DNA of 64,000 bases from Owenia fusiformis (Eukaryota > Annelida > Polychaeta > Sabellida > Oweniidae), in the NCBI GenBank assembly GCA_903813345.2, contig CAIIXF020000003.1, positions 1,516,109 to 1,580,108 on the forward strand, written 5' to 3'. Below are positions 11,901-22,481 of this stretch, piece after piece (the first letter of the stretch is position 1; the number at the start of each line of letters is the position of its first letter). The notes beneath the pieces are model-generated. The model was not told the origin of the DNA, searched no databases, and saw nothing but the letters and a program-made list of their open reading frames with translations. Position numbers and translations under genes: made by a program.

Positions 11901-14900
11901 ATTTTAGATGACTGGGCTTAAAAAAGTCTAGATCTGGAGTCTGAAATTGAACTTCGTTCAATTTCCAAAGTCTAGTTATTATTCTTTTTCTTCTTATTAG
12001 ACTCCAGATGTCAATCTGGAGTCTATTGTTTTTGCCAGTATTCTTCTTATTATTCTTATTCTTATTATTCTTTAGGAGTTTTTTCAATAACTATGAGGTA
12101 TCCAGTAAGGACCATAATACAGTTTATTTAGGTTCAGTATCTAGTTGGTGGGAAATTGGGTCAATTTTTTATCTAGGTCAAAGGTCAAGAACTAGGTCAA
12201 ATCCAGTACTTTGTCACTTTTTTCGATTTTCTCGGTCGTCCTTCAATATTTTGGATCTGGGTTTTTTTCATTGTGTTCCTCATAAAAAAGTAGAAAATCT
12301 AGGGTCGATTTAGTTTTTTGGTATCTCAAACCGATTTTGAGATATGAGTGTCCGAAAACGAGGTCCAAAAAAAAGTTATCCGAATCCAATGTCCAGGATA
12401 TCAGTCTTATAGGAGATTTTCTCAGGATTTCGAATCTGAAAACTAAATTTCGATCTGACTTCCGGTTCAAAAGTTATGGCGTTTTGAAAATTCAAAAATC
12501 GCTAAATTTGGTGCCCCATGTTAATTCAATGGGAAAAAATATTTTTTGAAGTGTAAAATACGAGATATAGACTAAGCACAGCTAAACATAATGGAAGCCC
12601 ATAGAAGAAACGGACCTCAAAACCTTCTTTTCATAAAAATTTGGACACCAAAATGCCTAGGTCAAAATCTAGGTCAAATTCAAAGTTTTTCCTTATTTTT
12701 GCGATTCTGACACTACAGATTAACTATATTCTTCGAAATTTTGTATACATGTAGCCAAGAGTGTGCTAATAGTGTTAGCCTTTTGCCGTCAGAAAGTATT
12801 TTGACCCACTTTTGAGATATGGTGTCCGAAAAGTAGGTCAAAATAAAACATTCTCCAAATTTAACATTTGAGTTATGAATTAAGTATAGAATTTTCTCAG
12901 GAATCAGAATCTGCAAACCAAATTTCGATCAGACTTCCGGTTCGAAAGTTATGACATTTTGAAAGCTCACAAATCATTAAATTTGGTGCCCCATGTTATG
13001 TCAATGGGATAAAAGATTTTTTGAAGTGTAAAATACGAGATATAGACTAAGTACAGCTTAAAATAATGAAAGCCTATGAAAGAAGGGGACCTCGAAGGCT
13101 ACCCAACTTCAAAATTTGGACACCAAAATCTCTAGGTCAAAATCTAGGTCAAATTCATAGTTTTTCCTTATTTTTGCCATTCTGACACTATATTTAAATG
13201 ATTTGCTTCAAAATTTTGTATACAGGTAGGAAAGAGTGTGCTAATAGTGTTAGCCTTTTGCCGTCAGAAAGTATTTCGACCCACTTTTAAGATATGGTGT
13301 CCGAAAAGTAGGTCAAGAAAAAAGTTCTCCAAATTTAACATATGAGTTATGAATTAAGGGTAGAATTTTCTCAGGAATTCGAGTCTGCAAACCAAATTTG
13401 GATCCGACTTCTGGTTCCGAAGTAATGGCGTGTCCAAAAAGTAGGTCAAAATAAAAATTCGCCCAATTTAACGTATGAGTTATAAATTAGGGGTAGAATT
13501 ATGTCAGGAATCCGAAACTTTAAATCAAATTTAGATCCGACTTCCAGTTCGGAAGTTATGGCGTTTTGAAATTTCGGAAAATCGATCTGATGGTATCCTG
13601 ATAGAAAGTCAAGAGTAGAGAAGAAAATATTGAAAAATTCATCCATCCTTCCTATCTGATCCTATCCTATCCTTCCTATCTATCCTTCCTTTGTATCCTT
13701 TCCTTCCTATCCTTCCTATCCTCTCCTATCATATCCTTTCTTCATATTCTGTTCTATCCTATTCTTCTTTCTTATTCTATCCTATCGTTCCTTCCCATTC
13801 TATCCTATCCTACCTTCCTATTTTATCCATCCATCTTATTCTGGATGACTCAGCTTATTCTGGATGACTTGGCTTATTTTAGATGACTGGGCTTAAAAAA
13901 GTCTAGATCTGGAGTCTGAAATTGAACTTCGTTCAATTTCCAAAGTCTAGTTATTATTATTTTTCTTTAAGAGTTTTTTCAATAACTATAAGGTATCCAG
14001 TAAAGACCATTATACAGTTCATTTAGGTTCAGTATCTAGTTGGTGGGAAATTGGGTCAAATTTTTATCTAGGTCAAAGGTCAAGAACTAGGTCAAATCCA
14101 GTACTTTGTCACTTTTTTCGATTTTCTCGGTCGTCCTTCAATATTTTTGATCCGGTTTTTTTTCATTGTGTTCCTCATAAAAAAGTAGAAAATCTAGGGT
14201 CGATTTAGTTTTTTGGTATCTCAAACCAATTTCGAGATATCAGTGTCCGAAAACGAGGTCCAAAAAAAAGTTCTCCGAATCCAATGTCCAGGATATCAGT
14301 CCTATAGGAGATTTTCTCAGGATTCCGAATCTGAAAACCAAATTTCGATTTGACTTCCGGTTCAGAAGTTATGGCGTTTTGAAAATTCAAAAATCGCTAA
14401 ATTTGGTACCCCATGTTAATTCAATGGGAAAAAATATTTTTTTGAAGTGTAAAATACGAGATACAGACTAAGCACAGCTAAACATAATGGAAGCCCATAA
14501 AAGAAAGGGACCTCAAAACCTTCTTTTCATAAAAATTTGGACACCAAAATGCCTAGGTCAAAATCTAGGTCAAATTCAAAGTTTTTCCTTATTTTTGCGA
14601 TTCTGACACTACAGATTAATTATATTCTTCAAAATTTTGTATACATGTAGCCAAGAGTGTGCTAATAGTGTTAGCCTTTTGCCGTCAGAAAGTATTTTGC
14701 CCCACTTTTGAAATATGGTGTCCGAAAAGTAGGTCAAAATAAAAAATTCTCCAAATTTAACGTTTGAGTTATGAATTAAGTATAGAATTTTCTCAGAAAT
14801 CCGAAACTGCAAATCAAATTTCGATCCGACTTCCTGTTCGGAAGTTATGACATTTTGAAAGCTCAAAAATCGCTAAATTTGGTGCCCCATGTTATGTCAA

Positions 14901-17900
14901 TGGGAAAAAAGATTTTTTTGAAGTGTAAAATTCGAGATATAGACTAAGTACAGCTTAAAATAATGAAAGCCTATGAAAGAAAGGGACCTCGAAGGCTACC
15001 TAACTTCAAAATTTGGACACCAAAATCCCCAGGTCAAAATCTAGGTCAAATTCATAGTTTTTCCTTATTTTTGCGATTCTGACACTATGTTTCAATGATT
15101 TGCTTCAAAATTTTATATACAGGTAGGAAAAAGTGTGCTTATAGTGTTAGCCTTTTGCCGTCAGAAAGTATTTCTACCCACTTTTGAGATATGGTGTCCG
15201 AAAAGTAGGTCAAAATAAAAAGTTCTCCAAATTTAGCATATGAGTTATGAATTAAGGGTAGAATTTTCTCAGGAATCCGAGTCTGCAAACCAAATTTCGA
15301 TCCGACTTCCGATTCGAAAGTTATGGCATTTTGAAATTTCGAGAAAAATCGATCTGATGGTATCCTGATAGAAAGTCAAGAGTAGAGAAGAAAATATTGA
15401 AAAATGCATCCATCCTTCCTTTGTGATCCTATCGTATCCTTCTTATCTACCTTTCCTTCATATCCTCTCTTTCCTATCCTTCCTATTCTATTCCTTCTTC
15501 ATATTCTATTCTATCATTCTTTCCTATTCTATCCTATCGTTCCTTCCTATTCTAGCCTATCCTTCCTTCCTTTTTCATCCATCCATCCATCCATCTTTTT
15601 CTGGATGACTCAGCTTATTTTGGATGACTCAGCTTATTTTGGATGACTCGGCTTATTCTGGATGACTCGGCCAAAAAAAGTCTAGATCTGGAGTCTGAAA
15701 TTGAACTTCGTTCAATTTCCAAAGTCTAGTTATTAGACTCCAGATGAAATCTGGAGTCTATTGTTTTCGTTAGTTTTCTTATTATTCTTTTTCTTCTTCT
15801 TATTATTATTATTATTCTAAGCAAGGTTTCTCAATAACCGTAAGGTTTTCAGTAAAGTCAGTCATTTGGTCAATTTAGGTCCAGAATCTAGTTCCTCGGA
15901 AATTGGGTCAAATTTTTAGCTAGGTCAAAGGTCAAGAACTAGGTCAAATCCAGTACTTTGTCACTTTTTTCGATTTTCTCGGTCGTCCTTCAATATTTTC
16001 GATCCGGGTTTTTTTCATTGTGTTCCTTATAAAAAAGTAGAAAACCTAGGGTCGATTTAGTTTTTTGATATCTCAAACCGATTTCGAGATATTAGTGTCC
16101 GAAAACAAGGTCCAAAAAAAAGTTCTCCGAATCAAATGTCCAGGATATTAGTCATATAGGAAATTTTCTCAGGATTCCGAATCTGAAAACCAAATTTAGA
16201 TCGGACTTCCGGTTCAGAAGTTATGGCGTTTTGAAAGCTCAAAAATCGCTAAATTTGGTGCCCATGTTAAGTCAATGGGAAAAAAGATTTTTTTGAAGTG
16301 AAAAATACGGAATATAGACTGAGTTCAGCTTCATATAATCAAAGCCTTTAAAGGAAGGGGACCTCAAAAGCCATCTAGCTTGAAAATTTGGACACCAAAA
16401 TGCCTAGGTCAAAATCTAGGTCAAATTCATAGGTTTTCCTTATTTCTTCGATTCTGACACTACACTTTAATTATATTCTTCGAAATTATGTATACATGTG
16501 GCCAAGAATATGCTAATAGTGTTAGCCTTTTGCCGTCAGAAAGTATTTTGACCCACTTTTGAGATATGGTGTCCGAAAAGTAGGTCAAAATAAAAAGTTC
16601 TCCAAATTTAATATATGAGTTATGAATTAAGGAAAGAACTTTGTCAGGAATCCGAATCTGCAAACCAAATTTCGATCCGACTTCCGGTTCGGAAGTTATG
16701 GCGTGTCCAAAAAGTAGGTCAAAATAAAAAATCTCCAAATATAACGTATGAGTTATGAATTAGGGGTAAAATTTTGTCAGGAATCCGAATCTGCAAACCA
16801 AATTTCGATTCGACTTCCGGTTCGGAAGTTATGGCGTTTTGAAATTTCGAGAAAAATCGATCTGATGGTATCCTGATAGAAAGTCAAGAGTAGAGAAGAA
16901 AATATTGAAAAATTCATCCATCCTTCCTATCTCATCCTATCCTTCCTATCTATCCTTCCTTCGTATCTTTTCCTTCCTATCCTATCCTATCCTTTCTATT
17001 CTATTCTATCCTATCCTTCTTTCTTATTCTATCCTATTGTTCTTTCCTATTCTATCCTATCCTACCTTCCTATTTTATGTATCCATCTTTTTCTGGATGA
17101 CTCAGCTTATTCTGGATGACTCGGCTTATTCTGGATGACTCGGCTAAAAAAAGTCTAGATCTGGAGTCTGAAATTGAACTTCGTTCAATTTCCAAAATCT
17201 AGTTATTATTCTAAGCAAGTTTTCTCAATAACCGTAAGGTTTTCAGTAAAGTCAGTCATTTGGTCAATTTAGGTCCAGAATCTAGTTCCTCGGAAATTGG
17301 GTCAAATTTTTATCTAGGTCAAAAGTCAAGGACTAGGTCAAATCCAGTACTTTGTCACTTTTTTCGATTTTCTCGGTCGTCCTTCAATATTTTCGATCCG
17401 TTTTTTTTTCATTGTGTTCCTTATAAAAAAGTAGGAACCTAGGTTCGATTTAGTTTTTTGATATCTCAAAGCGATTTTGAGATATCAGTGTCCGAAAACG
17501 AGGTCCAAAAAAAAGTTCTCTGAATCAAATGTCCAGGATATTAATCTTATAGGAAATTTTCTCAGGATTCTGAATCTGAAGACGAAATTTCGATCCGACT
17601 TCCGGTTCGGAAGTTATGGCATTTTGAAAACTCAAAAATCGCTAAATTTGGTGCCCATGTTAAGTCAATGGGAAAAAATATTTTTTTGAAGTGAAAAAAA
17701 CGGAAAAAGACTGAGTCCAGCTTCATATAATCAAAGCCTTTAAAAGAAGGGGACCTCAAAAGCCATCTAGCTTTAAAATTTGGACACCGAAATGCCTAGG
17801 TCAAAATCTAGGTCAAATTCATAGGTTTTCCTTATTTTTTCAATTCTGACACTACACTATAATTATATTCTTCGAAATTGTGTATACATGTAGCCAAGAA

Positions 17901-18000
17901 TATGCTTATAGTGTTAGCCTTTTGTCGTCAGAAAGTATTTTGACCCACTTTTGAGATATGGTGTCCGAAAAGTAGGTCAAAATAAAAAGTTCTCCAAATT

Positions 18001-18500
18001 NNNNNNNNNNNNNNNNNNNNNNNNNNNNNNNNNNNNNNNNNNNNNNNNNNNNNNNNNNNNNNNNNNNNNNNNNNNNNNNNNNNNNNNNNNNNNNNNNNNN
18101 NNNNNNNNNNNNNNNNNNNNNNNNNNNNNNNNNNNNNNNNNNNNNNNNNNNNNNNNNNNNNNNNNNNNNNNNNNNNNNNNNNNNNNNNNNNNNNNNNNNN
18201 NNNNNNNNNNNNNNNNNNNNNNNNNNNNNNNNNNNNNNNNNNNNNNNNNNNNNNNNNNNNNNNNNNNNNNNNNNNNNNNNNNNNNNNNNNNNNNNNNNNN
18301 NNNNNNNNNNNNNNNNNNNNNNNNNNNNNNNNNNNNNNNNNNNNNNNNNNNNNNNNNNNNNNNNNNNNNNNNNNNNNNNNNNNNNNNNNNNNNNNNNNNN
18401 NNNNNNNNNNNNNNNNNNNNNNNNNNNNNNNNNNNNNNNNNNNNNNNNNNNNNNNNNNNNNNNNNNNNNNNNNNNNNNNNNNNNNNNNNNNNNNNNNNNN
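18001..18500. other. Assembly gap (500 N)
   Basis: Exactly 500 N separate the satellite from the next minisatellite. The round size suggests a placeholder of unknown true length, so the right end of the satellite array is not visible. Confidence 0.99.
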
Positions 18501-18645
18501 CCTACGCGCCGATCGGTGCAACGATCGTTGCAACATCGGTGCGCCGTGATCCACCTCGGCGCATTTTATCGATGCACCGATCGATGCACCGATCGGCACG
18601 TTTTATGCGCCGGTCGATCCATGCCTCGATGCACCTTGTATCGGT
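18501..18645. repeat. GATCGRTGCACC minisatellite, locus 1
   Basis: Degenerate copies of TGCACCGATCG / CGATCGGTGCA run directly off the gap. The words are self-complementary around CGATCG and much richer in GC than the flanks. A second array with the same word lies at 39276-39460 and a related one at 63580-63770. Confidence 0.8.
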
Positions 18646-18908
18646 GTACATATATTGTATATTCGTTTATTATTTTCATTTTTCTATTAGTATAATATTA
18701 GCCGGAATGTTAGTTATCTAGAACCTGAGAACGTATTGATGGTAATTAAATTAAACAGACAATGCATTTTACTTTAGATAAACAACATTCGAATTAACCA
18801 TAAAATCATTCTTAAGTCTTTTTGAATAACGAAATTACGAAGATGAAGACGTGTGTAGCGACGTGAGATATTAAATTATAGGATGTGTGTCTGCGATATG
18901 AAACTCAT

Positions 18909-19168
18909 TTAAAGCCCCCCTCACGATATGAACGAATCCACTAAACGCAGTCTTGTGAATTGGATTTGAGTAAAAATCGTTCCTATCAGTATGTGTACAT
19001 GTACGTTGTACATCGTCTGAATGTTCGTATATGGGAAGTATCCCTTCGGAAAGGTTCGGAAGCATACGCAAAGATGCGCTTCGGTTTGCATGTTAACGTT
19101 CCCTATCACCAGAATTGACATCACAAGAATGCGTTTGGTGGATTTGTTCATATGTGAGAGGGCCTTAA
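18909..19168. mobile_element. MITE, family A copy 1
   Basis: Two inverted ends of about 45 bp flank a non-coding centre. The left begins TTAAAGCCCCCCTCAC and continues ATGAACGAATCCACTAAACG. The right, reversed, reads TTAAGGCCCTCTCACATATG and then ACAAATCCACCAAACGC. There is no open frame of note. A TTAA word lies at or inside each end. The family that mobilises it is not identified. Confidence 0.75.
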
Positions 19169-19339
19169 AAGATTCGGCTAACCTTTCTCATTTTGGTACC
19201 ATTACTTTTTTATTATAAACATCTATAAAATGAAGACTATTTCATGAATCTCCAGTTCCATTCATTATTTTTCTACCAAAAATTGACAAGTTGTTCAAAT
19301 ATGATTATTTTTATTAAAAATTGTATTCAATATTAACGT

Positions 19340-19534
19340 TTAAAGGCACCCTCACACATAAACGAATCCACCGAACGCAGTCTTGGATTTCAATTCTGGC
19401 TATTGGGAACGTACGTGTAAACATGCGAACCTAGGAAAATCTTTCCGGCTAATAATGGGAAACGATTTAACTCAATTCCTATTCGCAAGATTGCGTTTAG
19501 TGGATTTGTTCATATGTGAGGTGGGCTTTATTAA
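19340..19534. mobile_element. MITE, family A copy 2
   Basis: The same ends as the element at 18909 (GGCACCCTCACACATAAACG on the left; reversed right end GCCCACCTCACATATGAACA) flank a shorter, unrelated-looking centre. The two copies are 170 bp apart in the same orientation. Confidence 0.75.
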
Positions 19535-20435
19535 AGTCCCAGGGTATAGGTAATTTGCAGGTGTTCTCTAAAGACGCTCTTACTTTTCCATCACCAGACC
19601 AATAGCTTCCACTCACATTAACATCGGGAAAGGGTTAAGAGATTCAGTTGAAACAAAATATTTAATATCTGGATGAAATTGTGCATTTATGAGAAACGGG
19701 AGTTCTTACATTTTTTGTTCTGGAAAATTGCATATTAGTGCCGGTGTAAAAGGGTAGGAGGTCCTATCAAATTATGGTCCTACTCTCCATTGATTTATGT
19801 GGTGACCTAAATACAACTCTTTCTCTTATTATCGTATCCACAATCAGGGCCAGTAAGGGTCTTTAAGAAAGGGGACCATAATTTCTTTAACACCGGCAGC
19901 GTAGCACTGCCGCGTGCCAGACGTTTTTTATTTTGATGCTTGTACTCAATTGTAAACGTTTCGGGGTAGAAGGTAGGATAATCGTTTTTTTATTTATAAC
20001 TAATTAAACTATTCAACCTCCGGCATGTCTGAAGAATTTTATGTATAGGATGTAATCATTGGGTCTTATTGGTATATTATAGATCACTAATGGGGCAAGG
20101 TTGAATGCTTTTGCTTGGTAGGAAGGTCTTGGACAACTGACTAAAAAATAACAAGTCATCAATAGTTTCAACATATATTACATTTTATTAATCTTACATG
20201 GCAATTTTACATGCAGTGACTTATTTTTATGAAAAAATATTTTTGCTAAATAATGTCATCAGTGCATTGAAATCATTAAAAAAATTATGTTATTTACTTT
20301 GCTTAAAACCAATTTATTTCGCCCCATACCTGTACCGTCCTACTTAATTTGGCAGACTTGCAATATTATAAGAGTGTACTAATGGCACTAATCCACATGG
20401 TACTTGGATTACTAGGGAATTTGGCAGCTACTTAA
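19535..20435. other. Intergenic, with one possible small inverted-repeat element
   Basis: No gene seen. At 19740-19897, GCCGGTGT plus a nearby ATTATGGTCC on the left is mirrored by GGACCATAAT and ACACCGGC on the right, which may be a 158-bp MITE. The remainder is AT-rich without recognisable signals. Confidence 0.45.
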
Positions 20436-20439
20436 TTTG

Positions 20440-21560
20440 GCTTGTAAAAAAGCACAATGTATTCTAATATACTTGTATATTCTTTCATTAGAGTCATACC
20501 TGTATATTGTACATCATATAGTGAAATAAAATCGTTTGTATACATAACAGTATTGTAAAATGCATTATTAAAGTATTGGCTTTTACTATGCTTGAAACTT
20601 CTATTTTGTCTCAACCAAAAAGCACAATGTGTTGCAATATATATTATTTTATTAGAGTAATACCTGCATATTGTACATGATATCATCTAGTGAAAAAATA
20701 CATCTTTAGATTATTGTATAATACATGTATATTGTACATTGCATTGTAAAAGTATTGACTTTTAGTTTGCTTCAAACCTCTACTTTGTCTCAACCAAAAA
20801 GCACAATGTGTTGCGATATATATTATTTAATAATTAGAGTCATAAACCTGCATATTGTACATGATGTCATCTAGTGAAAAAATACATCTTTAGATTATTG
20901 TATAATACATGTATATTGTACATTGCATTGTAAAAGTATTGACTTTTAGTTTGCTTCAAACCTCTACTTTGTCTCAACCAAAAAGCACAATGTGTTGCAA
21001 TATATATTATTTAATAATTAGAGTCATAAACCTGCATATTGTACATGATGTCATCTAGTGAAAAAATACATCTTTAGATTATTGTATAATACATGTATAT
21101 TGTACATTGCATTGTAAAAGTATTGACTTTTAGTTTGCTTCAAACCTCTACTTTGTCTACACCAAAAAGCACAATGTGTTGCATTGTGTTGCAATATATA
21201 TTATTTAATTAGTCATAAACCTGAATATTGTACATGATATCATAGTGAAAAAATACATCTTTTGATTATTGTATATAAATACATGTATATTGTACATTGT
21301 ATTGACCTTCAGTTTGCTCCAAACCTCTACTTTGTCATTCTATGTAATCTAATACCTGAATGTTGTACATGTCATATAATAATAAAAAAAATATTTTTTA
21401 GATTATGTATATTGTACATAGACTTTTACTTTGCTTCAAACCATTATTTCGTCCAAACCAATAAAGAACAATGTGATTTATCATAAGGCACAATACATCA
21501 GTGTTCTGTATAATCATTGTAATAGTATGCGTTTACTTTGCTTCAAACAAATATGTACAA
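20440..21560. repeat. 184-bp tandem repeat array
   Basis: The anchor TTGCTTCAAACCTCTACTTT recurs at 20767, 20951 and 21135, a period of exactly 184 bp. Diverged copies extend on both sides, giving about six copies. Each contains AAAAAGCACAATGTGTTGC, CATATTGTACATGAT and ACATGTATATTGTACATTG. The array ends about 40 bp beyond the stop codon of the minus-strand gene that starts at 34454. Confidence 0.92.
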
Positions 21561-21597
21561 TAAACTGCTACACTGATTTTTATTTCTGATATTTCTT

Positions 21598-22481
21598 TTA
21601 TTTTGCCTGAAACCACTTTAGTTTGTCCAATTTTTCAGCGAAAATATATCGAAGTTGCCTATTTATGACTGGTTTGATGACGTTTTTAGCAGCTGTATGG
21701 CCATACTGTTTGCTCATAGCCTCAGTGAGGGCTTGCACCTTTTTAGTATTTATCTTTCCTTTTGGCGGAACTCCACTTGGGACTTTTCCACTAAAGTTTT
21801 TGTTTCTACATTCTCCTAATGTGAAAATATTGTTAAATACATATCGTACACCATCTCGGACTTGCTCTGGTAAAGGATATTTGATTCTATTGTCAGCTAA
21901 TACAGATCCTGGGATTTTATAGTCATTTCTTATAGCTGGTTGTGGCACACTATTGTCAGATATTTCTATGAGATGGTCAAGGGTGATCTGTCCATTATTT
22001 TCCAGTAACTGAGCAGGTGAACAATCCCAAATTCTGGCATCATCAAAAGTTCTGCAAGGTGAGGTTGGATTCATTCTTGAAGGTGATAGAGATCTGGGTG
22101 GTGTTGGGGATCTGGGTGGTGATGGGGATCTGGGTGGTGATGGAGATCTAGGTGGTGATGTGGATCTAGGTGGTGATGTGGATCTAGGTGGTGATGTGGA
22201 TCTAGGTGGTGATGTGGATCTAGGTGGTGATGTGGATCTAGGTGGTGATGTGGATCTAGGTGGTGATGTGGATCTAGGTGGTGATGGAGATCTAGGAGGC
22301 GCTGCGCATCTGAGAAGTGTAGGTGATCCAGGAGATGTCTTTGAGGTTGTACGAGGCATTTCTGAGCTAGGAGGAACTGGGGGTCTTGGCTGCACCAAAC
22401 TTATGAGAGTGTCAAGTTTTTTGTGGACTAGGTTTAAAGATTGAATAACATCTGGCAGTTGTGCATTGGTTGGGAGCGTGC
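21598..22481 (-). CDS. Terminal exon: SPPRST repeats and BEN-like domain
   Basis: The exon begins after TTCTGCTTTCAG at 22482 and encodes residues 404-697. The open frame has no ATG near its beginning, so it cannot stand alone. A heptad-like stretch (IQSLNLVHKKLDTLISLV) precedes a Pro/Ser/Arg tract made of an 18-bp minisatellite. The last 90 residues include VRYVFNNIFTLGECRNKNFS, KINTKKVQALTEAM and a basic C-terminus, which match the spacing of BEN domains (F-[ST]-x-x-E, N-x-x-x-[ST]-G, then K-V-x-A-[IL]). AATAAA on the minus strand lies at 21579-21584, implying a very short 3' UTR. Confidence 0.7.

Larger units (their letters stand above)
2780..18000. repeat. Complex satellite array with higher-order units of 1.3-2.0 kb
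   Basis: Ten units start near 2790, 4570, 5897, 7303, 9126, 10528, 11970, 13947, 15724 and 17197. Each has an AT-rich TTATT lead, a CTCAATAACCATAAGG-type head, the AGGTCAAAGGTCA element, then two to four diverged modules of about 470 bp. Each module contains a 'GAGATAT-GTGTCC' block, a 'GACTTCCGGTTCGGAAGTTATGG' type block and 'AAATTTGGTGCCC'. The unit closes with GAGAAGAAAATATTGAAAAA, a CTATCC pyrimidine block, two to four copies of CTGGATGACTCGGCTTATT, and a TCTAG-bounded palindrome. Unit length differs because module number differs. Recurrent 60-120-codon open frames are by-products of the repeat. The right edge is lost in the gap. Confidence 0.93.

Noticed and set aside
2797-17759. Many 60-120-codon open frames in the satellite, several with nearly identical products
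   Set aside because: They recur because the repeat recurs, occur on both strands, shift with small indels between units and lack splice or start context. Conservation follows the DNA repeat, not codon position.
17928-18721. Open frames of 223-256 codons across the N gap
   Set aside because: Most of their length is N; the flanks are satellite and minisatellite.
21598-22398. A stand-alone 266-aa gene beginning near 22398
   Set aside because: There is no ATG at that point (the codon is TTG), and the frame continues upstream to a splice acceptor at 22482 that joins ten further exons in phase.
21623-22444. Plus-strand frames, including an LGGDVD-type repeat protein
   Set aside because: They are the opposite strand of the SPPRST coding repeat and the BEN-like exon, whose minus-strand frame has splice support.
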